From Deltaproteobacteria bacterium (lineage in GTDB: Bacteria > Desulfobacterota > Desulfobulbia > Desulfobulbales > Desulfobulbaceae), in assembly GCA_013151365.1 (NCBI GenBank), contig JAADIK010000065.1:1-33003 (forward strand): a DNA stretch of 33,003 bases, given 5' to 3'. The position numbers and the translations under genes were made by a program. How positions within the stretch are numbered: position 1 is the stretch's first letter; each line of letters starts with the position of its first letter. Shown here one piece after another: positions 6,894 through 16,042 of the stretch. Below the pieces are notes generated by a model. That model was given only the letters and a program-made list of their open reading frames with translations, searched no databases and was not told the DNA's origin.

Positions 6894-9629
6894 ATGAATA
6901 CGTTAATCGGCAAACTTTGGCACCATCTGCCGGCAAAAGAAGTCGTCGAGCTCCTGGAAGGCGATGCGGCAAAAGGACTTGATCTGTTCCAGGTCAAGCA
7001 TCTCCAGGAGACTTTCGGCCCCAATACCATTACTGCCAAAAGGGGAAAAAGGCCCTGGCAACGTTTTCTGCTCCAGTTTCACCAGCCGCTTATATATATC
7101 CTGATCGCCGCGGGCATAATTACCGCCTTTCTTCATGAATGGGTGGACTCCGGAGTTATTTTCGGGGTGGTGATGGTCAACGCAATTATCGGTTATATCC
7201 AGGAAGCCAAGGCCGTCAACGCCCTGGCTTCCCTGGCCCGGACCATGACCAGCGAGGCCACGGTTCTGCGCCAGGGTGAAAAAAAACGTATCTCAGCGAC
7301 GGAACTGGTGCCGGGCGACATCGTGCTGCTGTCCAGCGGCGACAAGGTGCCGGCGGACATGCGGCTGCTGGCGGTCAGGAACCTGCGGGTCGATGAATCC
7401 GCCCTGACCGGCGAGTCCCTGCCGGTGGAGAAAAGAGAGGGCGATCTCGGTCGTGACACGCTGCTGGCGGACCGGCTGAATATGGTCTACGCGTCAACCC
7501 TGGTGACCTACGGCCAGGGGAAAGGTATTGTCACGGCAATCGGCAATCATACCGAGGTGGGCCGTATCTCGGAGATGATCGCTGCCGTCGATGAACTGGC
7601 GACGCCGCTTACCCGCAAGATTGCCCGCTTCAGTCACATTCTGCTTTACGCCATCCTGGCCATGGCCGCGTTGACCATTGTCATCGGAGTACTGAGAGGG
7701 CAACCCCTGTTCGACATGTTCCTGGCGGCGGTGGCCCTGGCCGTCGGGGCCATTCCGGAAGGTCTGCCCGCCGCCGTCACCATAACGCTCGCTATCGGGG
7801 TCTCACGGATGGCAAAACGGCGGGCCCTTATCCGTAAACTGCCGGCCGTGGAGACCCTGGGCTCGACCACGGTGATCTGTTCGGACAAGACCGGCACGCT
7901 TACGGAAAACCAGATGACGGTCCAGGAAATCATGGCGGGAGGAGTCGTGTACGAGGTGACCGGCGCCGGCTATGATCCGTCTGCCGGAAAAATTCTGCCG
8001 GCGGACGGCAGTCCTGACCCCGGCGCCTCGCCGGTCCTGGCCGAATGCCTCCGGGCCGGAGTTCTCTGTAATGACAGTATGTTGTCAAACAAAGACGGTG
8101 AATGGCAGGTGCAGGGCGATCCCACTGAAGGAGCGCTGCTGGTCGCCGCCATCAAGGGCGGGGGTAACCTCACCGCATATAAAAACCGTTTTCCCCGGCT
8201 CGATACCTTGCCCTTTGAGTCGGAATATCAGTACATGGCCACCCTGCATGCAGGTGAAGACGGCGCGGAACGGCTCGTTTATGTCAAGGGGTCGACAGAG
8301 GCCGTTCTGGCCCGCTGCGGCTCCCGGCTGGACACGGCCGGCGCCCTCTCCGGCCTGGATGCGGCGGAGATCCATCACCAGGTTGAACGTCTGGCCGGAA
8401 AAGGCCTCCGGGTGCTGGCGTTTGCCGGTAAGAAACTACCTGCTGCCGTTGATCGTCTTACCCATGATGATGTGCGGTCGGACCTGGTCTTTATCGGCTT
8501 CATGGCCATGATCGATCCGCCGCGGGACTCGGCGGTGCAGGCGGTACGGGTCTGCCGGGCGGCCGGCATCCAGGTCAAGATGATCACCGGAGATCACGCG
8601 GTCACCGCCGCCGCCATCGCCGACCAGATCGGCTTGCATGGAATGACTACGGAGAACGGCGGCAGACCGCGGGTCCTCACCGGCAGTGACCTTGTTGCTC
8701 TTGCGGACCGGGAATTGATCGAGCAGGTCGAAGAAACAACGGTGTTCGCCCGGGTGGCGCCGGACCAGAAACTGCGCCTGGTGGAGGCCCTGCAGTCCCG
8801 TGGTCACGTGGTGGCCATGACCGGCGACGGCGTCAATGACGCCCCGGCCCTGAAACAGGCGAACATCGGCGTGGCCATGGGGATAACCGGCACCGAGGTG
8901 GCCAAGGAGGCCGCCGACATGGTGCTTATCGACGACAATTTCAGCTCCATCGAGGCCGCGGTTGAAGAGGGCCGCGGCGTCTTCGACAACCTGACAAAGT
9001 TCATTGTCTGGACCCTGCCCACCAACCTGGGTGAGGGGCTGGTCATCATTGCCGCCATTTTATTCGGCGTGACCCTGCCCATTATGCCCCTGCAGATCCT
9101 CTGGATCAATATGACTACCGCCGGTTTCCTGGGCCTGATGCTGGCCTTTGAGCCCAAGGAGCCGGGGATCATGACCCGGGCGCCCCGGGACCCGCAGACC
9201 CCGATTCTCACGCGAACCCTCATCGACCGCATTCTGCTGGTGGGCGGCTTGCTGCTGATCGGGGCGTTCGCCCTTTTTCAGTGGGAGCTGGCAAAGGGGG
9301 CCGATCTCGCCGAGGCGCGCACCGTGGCGGTTAATGCCTTTGTGGTCATGGAACTGTTTTACCTGTTCAACTGCCGTTCCCTGACAAAATCGGTTTTCAA
9401 GCTGGGCTTTTTTTCAAATGCGTGGCTGTTCGGCGGGGTGGCGGTCATGCTGCTTATCCAGATCGTTTACACGTATCTGCCGGTGATGAACACCCTGTTT
9501 CAGAGTGCGCCCATCGACCTCGAGGCCTGGCTCCGGATCGCGGCCGCCGGTATCATCACCTTCGCGATTGTCGAGTTTGAAAAATGGCTGCGGCTGGCAG
9601 CCCTCCGGAGACGCGCGGCAGCAAGTTAG
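6894..9629 (+). CDS. Cation-transporting P-type ATPase, PEGLP (Ca2+-ATPase-like) class
   Basis: This is a 911-residue P-type ATPase with all catalytic landmarks: an N-terminal cation-ATPase domain (HHLPAKEVVELL), actuator motif TGES (in ESALTGESLPVEK), M4 motif GAIPEGLPAAVT (E289), phosphorylation site DKTGTLTENQ (D331), nucleotide-domain KGSTEAVLARC, and hinge MTGDGVNDAPALKQANIG. About ten membrane helices are predicted. The family includes SERCA/PMR1-type Ca2+ or Mn2+ pumps and bacterial relatives. M5 keeps a Glu (E714 in NLGEGL), but M6 reads WINMTTAGF, so the SERCA Asp800 position is Ala743; the ion is therefore uncertain. The ATG at 6894 is preferred to upstream in-frame codons (from 6837) because GGAG lies eight bases before it and the upstream residues look like leader translation. 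Confidence 0.92.
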   Translation: MNTLIGKLWHHLPAKEVVELLEGDAAKGLDLFQVKHLQETFGPNTITAKRGKRPWQRFLLQFHQPLIYILIAAGIITAFLHEWVDSGVIFGVVMVNAIIGYIQEAKAVNALASLARTMTSEATVLRQGEKKRISATELVPGDIVLLSSGDKVPADMRLLAVRNLRVDESALTGESLPVEKREGDLGRDTLLADRLNMVYASTLVTYGQGKGIVTAIGNHTEVGRISEMIAAVDELATPLTRKIARFSHILLYAILAMAALTIVIGVLRGQPLFDMFLAAVALAVGAIPEGLPAAVTITLAIGVSRMAKRRALIRKLPAVETLGSTTVICSDKTGTLTENQMTVQEIMAGGVVYEVTGAGYDPSAGKILPADGSPDPGASPVLAECLRAGVLCNDSMLSNKDGEWQVQGDPTEGALLVAAIKGGGNLTAYKNRFPRLDTLPFESEYQYMATLHAGEDGAERLVYVKGSTEAVLARCGSRLDTAGALSGLDAAEIHHQVERLAGKGLRVLAFAGKKLPAAVDRLTHDDVRSDLVFIGFMAMIDPPRDSAVQAVRVCRAAGIQVKMITGDHAVTAAAIADQIGLHGMTTENGGRPRVLTGSDLVALADRELIEQVEETTVFARVAPDQKLRLVEALQSRGHVVAMTGDGVNDAPALKQANIGVAMGITGTEVAKEAADMVLIDDNFSSIEAAVEEGRGVFDNLTKFIVWTLPTNLGEGLVIIAAILFGVTLPIMPLQILWINMTTAGFLGLMLAFEPKEPGIMTRAPRDPQTPILTRTLIDRILLVGGLLLIGAFALFQWELAKGADLAEARTVAVNAFVVMELFYLFNCRSLTKSVFKLGFFSNAWLFGGVAVMLLIQIVYTYLPVMNTLFQSAPIDLEAWLRIAAAGIITFAIVEFEKWLRLAALRRRAAAS

Positions 9630-9662
9630 TACCCGTCCCGAAACGGTCCTGAATGCAATTCC

Positions 9663-9734
9663 TTGATATCACACCAGGATAATCGATATCGTTGCCGCCT
9701 TGCACCTGCACCGTTCTCGCATGCGCACGGATTC
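9663..9734 (+). repeat. Dispersed ~70-bp repeat, copy 3
   Basis: It begins TTGATATCACACCAGGATAA, continues with GTTGCCGCCTTGCACC and ends in GCACCGTTCTCG followed by CATGCGCACGGATTC. It matches the copies at 682-753 and 20453-20523 except for several substitutions, including the hairpin loop (GCATGCGC in place of AACGCTC). It lies 33 bases after the ATPase stop and upstream of ilvC. Confidence 0.85.
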
Positions 9735-9810
9735 GGGTAATTGTGCTATTTTGGTTGAATTTGTGCGGATGATTTTGTAGTTATATAAACTTACCTTTTT
9801 TTTATGAATC

Positions 9811-9825
9811 TTCGTCGATGACGAA
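9811..9825 (+). promoter_or_regulatory. Small hairpin in the ilvC leader
   Basis: TTCGTC-GAT-GACGAA forms a 6-base-pair stem with a 3-base loop, 24 bases before the ilvC start and just ahead of the strong ribosome-binding site GGAGGAG. It follows an AT-rich stretch (9780-9805) where a promoter may lie. I see no leader peptide rich in branched-chain residues, so attenuation of the ilv type is not supported. Confidence 0.3.
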
Positions 9826-9849
9826 TTTGAACAGTACTGGAGGAGCCTC

Positions 9850-11325
9850 ATGGAAACTACGTTTACATCCTCCGTCTTTGAGACGGAAACAATTCAGCTC
9901 GCCGATACCCGGGAAACCATTGTCCGCGGCGGCCGGGACAAGTTCGCGCTGCTGCCCAAGGCCTTTGCCGGCCTGAACCAGATCGGCGTGATCGGCTGGG
10001 GCTCACAGGGGCCGGCCCAGGCGCAGAACCTGCGCGAATCGCTGGAAGGCACCGGCATCCGGGTAAAAGTCGGCCTGCGGGCCGGCAGTTCCTCCATGGC
10101 TGCCGCCCGCGCGGCCGGCTTTACCGAGGAGAGCGGGACCCTGGGCGAGATGTACCAGGTCATCGGCGAGTCGGATCTGGTTATCCTGCTCATTTCCGAT
10201 GCCGCCCAGGCGGAAAATTATAAAAAGATTTTCGCGGCCATGAAGGATGGCGCCGTCCTGGGCCTGTCCCATGGCTTTCTGCTCGGCTATCTGGAGAGTG
10301 TCGGCGACCGCTTTCCCGCCGGCATCAATATCATCGGCGCCTGCCCCAAGGGCATGGGTCCTTCCGTCCGGCGGCTGTACGTCCAGGGCAAGGAGATCAA
10401 CGGCGCCGGCATCAACTGCAGTTTTGCCGTTGAGCAGGATATTGACGGCAAGGCCACGGACCAGGCCATCGGCTGGGCGATTGCCATCGGCGCGCCGTAC
10501 GTGTTCAAGACCACCCTCGGTTACGAGTACCGCAGCGATATCTTCGGCGAACGCGGTATTCTCCTTGGCGCGGTGCATGGCGTTGCCGAGGCCCTGTACC
10601 GGAATTTTGTCATGGAAAAGGGCATGGCCGAGGAAGAGGCCTTTATCGCCACGGTGGAAAATATCACCGGCCCCTTGAGCCGGACCATCTCTCACGAGGG
10701 CATCCTGGCAGTGTACCAGGGGCTTGACGACGAGGGGAAGAAGAGTTTCGAGCGGATGTATTCAGCCGCCTATCATCCGGCATTCGATATTCTGCTGGAA
10801 ATCTATGACGAGGTCTCAAGCGGCAACGAAATCCGCAGTGTTGTCATGGCCGGCCGGCGTTTTAACCGCTATCCCATGGGCAAGATCGACGGCACGAGGA
10901 TGTGGCAGGTCGGCGAAAAGGTCCGCGCCGCCCGGGCCGGCGAACCGGCTATCAATCCGGCCACTGCCGGACTCTACTGCGCGGTGATGATGGCGCAGAT
11001 CGACCTGCTGATTGAAAAGGGGCACTGCCTGAGCGAGGTCTGCAACGAATCGGTCATCGAGGCCGTGGATTCCCTGAACCCGTATATGCACTTCAAGGGC
11101 GTGGCCTTTATGGTGGATAACTGCTCGACCACGGCCCGTCTCGGTTCGCGCAAGTGGGCGCCGCGCTTTGACTACAACATCATGCAGCAGACCCTGGTGA
11201 ACTATGACGCCGGCAAACCGGCAGACACCGCGCTGGTCGAGGCCTTCAAGAATCATATGATTCACGATACCCTGGCCACCGTTGCCACCATGCGGCCTTC
11301 GGTTGATATCTTTTTGAGTGAATAA
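9850..11325 (+). CDS. ilvC: Ketol-acid reductoisomerase, long (class II) form
   Basis: IlvC converts 2-acetolactate (or 2-aceto-2-hydroxybutyrate) to the dihydroxy acid using NADPH and Mg2+, the second common step of valine, isoleucine and leucine synthesis. The Rossmann motif IGVIGWGSQGPAQAQNLRES lies near the N-terminus, followed by SDLVILLISDAAQ, VLGLSHGF and the KARI signature IGACPKGMGPSVRRLYVQG. The C-terminal half contains the duplicated knotted domain (GERGILLGAVHG, MYSAAYHPAFDILLEIYDEV and MQIDLL-type repeats). At 491 residues it equals the E. coli class II enzyme, not the ~330-residue class I form common in many bacteria. GGAGGAG lies two bases before the ATG. Other ilv genes are not next to it; the methionine-cycle genes follow 39 bases later. 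Confidence 0.96.
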   Translation: METTFTSSVFETETIQLADTRETIVRGGRDKFALLPKAFAGLNQIGVIGWGSQGPAQAQNLRESLEGTGIRVKVGLRAGSSSMAAARAAGFTEESGTLGEMYQVIGESDLVILLISDAAQAENYKKIFAAMKDGAVLGLSHGFLLGYLESVGDRFPAGINIIGACPKGMGPSVRRLYVQGKEINGAGINCSFAVEQDIDGKATDQAIGWAIAIGAPYVFKTTLGYEYRSDIFGERGILLGAVHGVAEALYRNFVMEKGMAEEEAFIATVENITGPLSRTISHEGILAVYQGLDDEGKKSFERMYSAAYHPAFDILLEIYDEVSSGNEIRSVVMAGRRFNRYPMGKIDGTRMWQVGEKVRAARAGEPAINPATAGLYCAVMMAQIDLLIEKGHCLSEVCNESVIEAVDSLNPYMHFKGVAFMVDNCSTTARLGSRKWAPRFDYNIMQQTLVNYDAGKPADTALVEAFKNHMIHDTLATVATMRPSVDIFLSE

Positions 11326-11364
11326 AACCTTGCCTGCAACCGGATACCCCGGCGCCTGTTGACC

Positions 11365-13263
11365 ATGAAGCCCGATTTTATCGAATATCTCAAGGACCAC
11401 GTGGTGCTGGGAGACGGGGCGCTTGGTTCCTATCTCTATGAGAAGGGGATCGAACGCGGCCGCAACCTTGACCTGCTGAACCTGCAGGCGGCCGATTTTG
11501 TTTTCAGCGCTCACGAGGAATACATCCGGGCCGGCAGTCAGCTCATCGAGACCAATACCTTCGGGGCCAACCATTTCCGTCTGCGGGAAGTCGGCGCCCA
11601 GCACCGGGTGGGCGAGATTAACCGGGCCGGGGCCGAGATCGCAGTCAAGGCCGCGGGCCACCAGGTCTATGTGGCTGGCTCTGTCGGGCCGACGGGTCTG
11701 ACCTTTCCGCTTGATGAAGACGAGGTCCGGGAAGAGGATATCCGGCAGGCCTTTAACGAGCAGATAGCAGCTCTTGTCGAGGGCGGGGTGGATCTCATCA
11801 TGCTCGAGACCTTTCCCTGCCTTGACGAGATCCTGCCGGCCATCAAAGCGGCCCGCGCGGTGGCGCCGCAGCTGCCGCTGGTGGCGCAGATGGTGTTTCC
11901 GGCCCGGGGCATGACCGTCCGCGGTGAAGACGCCCTGACCTGCGGCCGGGCCATGGCGGCGGCCGGGGCGGATGTTGTCGGCACCAACTGCGGCCGCGGT
12001 ATCGATGCCATGGCCACGGCGGTCCGGCGTCTGGCGCCCCTGGCCAAGGAGGGGGTCATCCTTTCCGCCTTCCCCAATGCCGGTATGCCGGAGATGGTGG
12101 GACACCGGATGATCTACCCGGCGCAGCCGGCCTACATGGCCATGCGGGCCGGCGAGATGGTCCGCTACGGCGTGCATCTCCTGGGCGGTTGCTGCGGCAC
12201 CGGTCCCGACCACATCCAGGAGTTTCGCTCGACCCTGAAAATCAGGCCGGTGCGGATTCCGGGCGGCCGTCTCGTCGTTGCCCCGGACAAGACCCCGGAA
12301 ACGGCGGTGGCCATACGGACGGGAGGGTTCCTGGCCGGTCTTCCGGCAAATCGTCTGCCGATCATTGTCGAACTCGACCCGCCGACCCATCTTGATGTGG
12401 CGCCGGTGCTGGCCGGAGCCCGGGCCTTGACCGAGGCGGGAGTCGATGCCATTTCGCTGGGCGATAATCCGCTGGCCACCCTGCGGGTGGGGAACCTGGG
12501 GGTGGCCTCGCTGATGCGCAAAGAGACCGGCGTCCAGACGATTATTCACCAGAGCGGCCGGGACCTGAACGCCCTGGCCCTGCAGGCACGCATGATGGAG
12601 GCGCATCTGCTCGGCATCGAGGCGGTGCTCGCGGTCAGCGGCGATTCCGCCAGCGCCACGGATCAGCCGGAAGTAAGCGGCGTGTTTGATCTCCGTTCCT
12701 ACGGTCTCCTGCGCATGCTGCGGCAGCTTAACGGCGGCCTGAATATGGCCGGCCGGTCCATCAAGCACAAGACCAATTTTTCGGTCGGCGCGGCCTTCAG
12801 CTTCCGGCCGGATAATCCGAAGCTGCAGATCAGCCGCCTGGAGAAAAAATTCGAACTCGGGGCCCGTTTTGCCATGACCCAGCCGCTTTTTTCCCGGGAG
12901 TCGGTTGAACGGATGATGGAGGAGACCGGTCATCTCGATATGTTGATCTTCCCCGGTATTTTTCCGGTCATCTCGGCCCGGAATGCCGAGTTTCTGCACA
13001 ACGAGGTGCCGGGAATGTCGGTTCCCGAAAAATTTCGCCGGCAACTGGCCTCGTACCCGGAGGTGGCTGATCAACGCAAGGCCGCCCTTGATTATACCCG
13101 GCAGCTGGTGGAAGATATTGCCCCGACTGTCGACGGTTTTTATTTCGTCAGCCCGCTCAACAAGTGGGACATCGCCCTTGAATTCGTCCGCCAGGTCCGT
13201 CAGGCCGGCTGGCAGGGCAGCGGCCGGGCAAACCGTTTTTGTGAATTGCAGATTTCTGTCTGA
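11365..13263 (+). CDS. Bifunctional homocysteine S-methyltransferase / methylenetetrahydrofolate reductase
   Basis: Two enzymes are fused. Residues ~1-300 are a homocysteine methyltransferase barrel: GDGALGSYLYEKG, ETNTFGANHFRL and the zinc-binding cysteines C209 (GTNCGRG) and C276-C277 (LLGGCCGTGPDH). Residues ~330-630 are an MTHFR barrel: IIVELDPPTHLDV, AISLGDNP, AVLAVSGDSASATD, FSVGAAFSFRPDN and FAMTQPLFS. The family (B. subtilis YitJ-like) makes 5-methyl-THF and passes the methyl group to homocysteine, or uses another methyl donor such as S-methylmethionine. No cobalamin-binding or activation domain is present. The ATG at 11365 is preferred; a TTG two codons earlier is also possible, and neither has a strong ribosome-binding site. 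It lies between ilvC and metK and probably forms one transcript with metK and ahcY. Confidence 0.93.
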   Translation: MKPDFIEYLKDHVVLGDGALGSYLYEKGIERGRNLDLLNLQAADFVFSAHEEYIRAGSQLIETNTFGANHFRLREVGAQHRVGEINRAGAEIAVKAAGHQVYVAGSVGPTGLTFPLDEDEVREEDIRQAFNEQIAALVEGGVDLIMLETFPCLDEILPAIKAARAVAPQLPLVAQMVFPARGMTVRGEDALTCGRAMAAAGADVVGTNCGRGIDAMATAVRRLAPLAKEGVILSAFPNAGMPEMVGHRMIYPAQPAYMAMRAGEMVRYGVHLLGGCCGTGPDHIQEFRSTLKIRPVRIPGGRLVVAPDKTPETAVAIRTGGFLAGLPANRLPIIVELDPPTHLDVAPVLAGARALTEAGVDAISLGDNPLATLRVGNLGVASLMRKETGVQTIIHQSGRDLNALALQARMMEAHLLGIEAVLAVSGDSASATDQPEVSGVFDLRSYGLLRMLRQLNGGLNMAGRSIKHKTNFSVGAAFSFRPDNPKLQISRLEKKFELGARFAMTQPLFSRESVERMMEETGHLDMLIFPGIFPVISARNAEFLHNEVPGMSVPEKFRRQLASYPEVADQRKAALDYTRQLVEDIAPTVDGFYFVSPLNKWDIALEFVRQVRQAGWQGSGRANRFCELQISV

Positions 13264-13295
13264 AAATATAAAGATATTCTTCCAGGGAGATGAAT

Positions 13296-14459
13296 ATGCC
13301 CAATTACCTCTTTACCTCTGAATCCGTTTCCGAGGGCCATCCGGACAAGGTGGCCGACCAGATTTCCGATGCCATTCTTGACGCGATCCTGGCACAGGAC
13401 ATCCATGCCCGGGTCGCCTGCGAAAGCCTGGTGACCACCGGCCTGGCCATGATTGCCGGCGAGATCACCACCACCGCCTGGGTCGACATGCCTGAAATCG
13501 TCCGGCAGACGATCAGGGGAATCGGCTACAATTCCTCGGACATGGGTTTTGACTGGCGCTCCTGCGCGGTCATGACCACCATTGACAAGCAGTCACCGGA
13601 TATTGCCCAGGGGGTGAACGTGGGAACGGGCATCGACCTGGATCAGGGCGCCGGAGACCAGGGGCTCATGTTCGGCTATGCCTGTGACGAGACCAGTGTT
13701 TTGATGCCCATGCCCATTGCCTACGCGCATCGGCTGGTCAAGCGGCAGTCCGAGGTGCGCAAGGCCGGCCGGCTGCCCTGGCTGCGTCCTGATGCCAAGA
13801 GCCAGGTGACCATCGAGTACGACGGCCGGCAGCCCAAGCGGATCGAGGCCGTGGTTCTTTCCACCCAGCATAGCCCGGATGTGGATTATGAAGACCTCAA
13901 GGAAGGGGTGATGGAAGAGATCATTAAACCGATTCTGCCGGAGAATATGCTGGACCGGAATACCAAGTATTTCATCAATCCCACCGGTCGTTTTGTCATC
14001 GGCGGGCCGGTCGGCGATTGCGGAGTGACCGGCCGCAAGATTATCGTTGACAGTTACGGCGGCCGGAGTGCGCATGGCGGCGGCGCTTTTTCCGGCAAGG
14101 ACCCGTCCAAGGTGGACCGGTCTTCGTCCTACATGGGTCGCTATGTTGCCAAGAATCTCGTGGCCGCCGGCATTGCCGACGAGGTCGAGGTGCAGGTCGC
14201 CTATGCCATCGGTATTTCCAAGCCGGTGTCGGTCAATGTCAAGACCTTCGGCACCGGCAAGATCGATGATCAACGCATTACCCGGCTGATTAACGAGTTT
14301 TTCGACCTGCGGCCCAAGGCCATTATTCAACAGCTTGATCTTCTGCGGCCCATTTACCTGAAAACGGCCGCCTACGGCCATTTCGGCCGGGAACGTTCCG
14401 AGTTCACCTGGGAACGGACGGACAAGGCCGATGAGTTGCGGGAGGCCGCCGGCCTGTAG
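13296..14459 (+). CDS. metK: S-adenosylmethionine synthetase
   Basis: MetK makes S-adenosylmethionine from methionine and ATP. Motifs are GHPDKVADQISDA near residue 15 (His and Asp of the ATP/Mg site), GAGDQGLMFGYA, and the phosphate-binding GGGAFSGKDPSKVDRSSSY, followed by the C-terminal domain ending near TWERTDKADELR. The length of 387 residues is typical. Two ATGs are in frame, 13290 and 13296. AGGGAG abuts the first and lies six bases before the second, so 13296 (MPNYLFTSESVSEG) is preferred. The gene follows the methyltransferase/MTHFR fusion by 32 bases and precedes ahcY, completing an activated methyl cycle block. I found no SAM riboswitch in the short gap. Confidence 0.97.
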   Translation: MPNYLFTSESVSEGHPDKVADQISDAILDAILAQDIHARVACESLVTTGLAMIAGEITTTAWVDMPEIVRQTIRGIGYNSSDMGFDWRSCAVMTTIDKQSPDIAQGVNVGTGIDLDQGAGDQGLMFGYACDETSVLMPMPIAYAHRLVKRQSEVRKAGRLPWLRPDAKSQVTIEYDGRQPKRIEAVVLSTQHSPDVDYEDLKEGVMEEIIKPILPENMLDRNTKYFINPTGRFVIGGPVGDCGVTGRKIIVDSYGGRSAHGGGAFSGKDPSKVDRSSSYMGRYVAKNLVAAGIADEVEVQVAYAIGISKPVSVNVKTFGTGKIDDQRITRLINEFFDLRPKAIIQQLDLLRPIYLKTAAYGHFGRERSEFTWERTDKADELREAAGL

Positions 14460-14527
14460 GGTTTCGGAATCTAATAATATTGGGTATTATAAAATAAACC
14501 GCCAGCGGCGGATGATGGAGCACGAAA

Positions 14528-15814
14528 ATGAGCGATTATAAAGTAGCGGATATCAGTCTGGCCGAGTGGGGCCGTAAAGAGGTGGCCATTGCCGAGACCG
14601 AAATGCCGGGGCTTATGGCCTTGCGCACCGAGTTTGCCGGGCAGAAGCCCCTGGCCGGCGCCCGGATCGCCGGCTGTCTGCACATGACCATCCAGACGGC
14701 GGTCCTGATGGAAACCCTGGTGGAGCTCGGGGCCGAGCTGCGCTGGTCGTCCTGTAACATTTTTTCCACCCAGGACCATGCCGCCGCCGCCATGGCCGCG
14801 GCCGGTATCCCGACCTTTGCCTGGAAGGGCGAGTCCGAGGAGGAATTCTGGTGGTGCATTGATCAGACCATCTTCGGGCCTGGTGACTGGCGGCCGAACA
14901 TGCTCCTTGACGACGGCGGCGACCTGACCCAGGTCATGCACCAGAAGTATCCCGAACTGATGCGGGACGTGCGCGGCCTCTCCGAGGAGACCACGACCGG
15001 CGTCCACCGGCTGAACGAGATGGCCAAGGAGGGCAAACTGCTGACCCCGGCTTTCAATGTCAACGATTCGGTGACCAAATCCAAGTTTGACAATCTGTAC
15101 GGCTGCCGGGAGTCACTCATCGACGGCATCAAGCGGGCCACCGATGTCATGATTGCCGGCAAAACCGCCGTGGTTGTCGGTTACGGCGATGTGGGCAAGG
15201 GCTGCGCTCAGGCGTTGCGCGGCATGGGCGCCACGGTGCTGATCATCGAGGTCGATCCGATCTGCGCCCTGCAGGCGGCCATGGAGGGCTACCGGGTCGT
15301 AACCATGGAAGAGGCGGCCCCGGTCGGCGAGATTTTCGTGACCTGCACCGGTAACCTGCGGGTCATAACCCGTGCCCACATGGACGTGATGAAGGATCAG
15401 GCCATTGTCTGCAATATCGGCCACTTTGACGCGGAAATCGATATTGCCGGCCTGCGCGACCTGGAGTGGGAAAACATCAAGCCCCAGGTTGATCATGTGA
15501 TCTTTCCGGACGGCAAGCGTATCATTATCCTGGCCGAGGGCCGCCTGGTGAACCTGGGTTGCGCCACCGGTCACTCGAGCTTTGTCATGTCAAACTCCTT
15601 CACCAACCAGGTGCTGGCCCAGATTGAGTTGTGGCAGAATTCCGAGCGCTATGAGAAGAAGGTCTATTTTCTGCCCAAGAAACTGGACGAGAAAGTGGCC
15701 CTGCTCCACCTGCACAAGATCGGCGTCCACCTGACCCGTCTGACGCCGGAGCAGGCCGAATATATCGGCGTCGAGGTGGACGGGCCGTTTAAGCCGGATT
15801 ATTATCGCTATTAA
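14528..15814 (+). CDS. ahcY: Adenosylhomocysteinase
   Basis: AhcY hydrolyses S-adenosylhomocysteine to adenosine and homocysteine, removing the inhibitor of methyltransferases and returning homocysteine to the cycle. The N-terminal substrate domain carries GCLHMTIQTAVLMETL, SSCNIFSTQDHAAAA and LLDDGGDLT; the NAD-binding fold reads VVGYGDVGKGCAQALRGMGA; then CNIGHFDAEID and VNLGCATGHSSFVMSNSF. The C-terminus FKPDYYRY is the family hallmark. The length of 428 residues is typical. GATGGAG lies before the ATG. The 68-base gap after metK holds a short CCGCC-AGC-GGCGG hairpin (14499-14511) but no SAH-riboswitch consensus that I recognise. Confidence 0.97.
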   Translation: MSDYKVADISLAEWGRKEVAIAETEMPGLMALRTEFAGQKPLAGARIAGCLHMTIQTAVLMETLVELGAELRWSSCNIFSTQDHAAAAMAAAGIPTFAWKGESEEEFWWCIDQTIFGPGDWRPNMLLDDGGDLTQVMHQKYPELMRDVRGLSEETTTGVHRLNEMAKEGKLLTPAFNVNDSVTKSKFDNLYGCRESLIDGIKRATDVMIAGKTAVVVGYGDVGKGCAQALRGMGATVLIIEVDPICALQAAMEGYRVVTMEEAAPVGEIFVTCTGNLRVITRAHMDVMKDQAIVCNIGHFDAEIDIAGLRDLEWENIKPQVDHVIFPDGKRIIILAEGRLVNLGCATGHSSFVMSNSFTNQVLAQIELWQNSERYEKKVYFLPKKLDEKVALLHLHKIGVHLTRLTPEQAEYIGVEVDGPFKPDYYRY

Positions 15815-15821
15815 TTAACCC

Positions 15822-16037
15822 ATGAAAATTTTGCGGACAACATCGGCCGGGCTCCTGTTTCAGGCGGTCTTTTTTGGCCTGGCCGCCGTCCTGCTCAGCG
15901 GCTGTCTGCTGACCAAGGTCGTAACGGTACCCATGCGTCTGGGCGGGGCGGTTGTTTCAATCATCCCGGTTGCCGGCAACCCGGCCCATGACGCCATCGA
16001 CGAAGCGGCCGCTACCGTGGATAAGATTCCCCTGTAA
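15822..16037 (+). CDS. Small predicted lipoprotein, function unknown
   Basis: This 71-residue protein has a signal sequence with a good lipobox (LLSGC, Cys at about residue 28) and a short mature part reading TKVVTVPMRLGGAVVSIIP then VAGNPAHDAIDEAAATVDKIPL. The pattern 'GAVVSIIPVAGN...AID.AA..ID' resembles small uncharacterised lipoproteins of Proteobacteria, but I cannot name a function. It starts seven bases after ahcY, ends five bases before the next lipoprotein gene and is probably co-transcribed with it. Its localisation suggests the envelope. Confidence 0.75.
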   Translation: MKILRTTSAGLLFQAVFFGLAAVLLSGCLLTKVVTVPMRLGGAVVSIIPVAGNPAHDAIDEAAATVDKIPL

Positions 16038-16042
16038 GCGCT

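Noticed and set aside
13264..14527. SAM or SAH riboswitch upstream of metK or ahcY
   Set aside because: The metK gap is too short and the ahcY gap holds only a small CCGCC/GGCGG hairpin without the conserved core of a known class.
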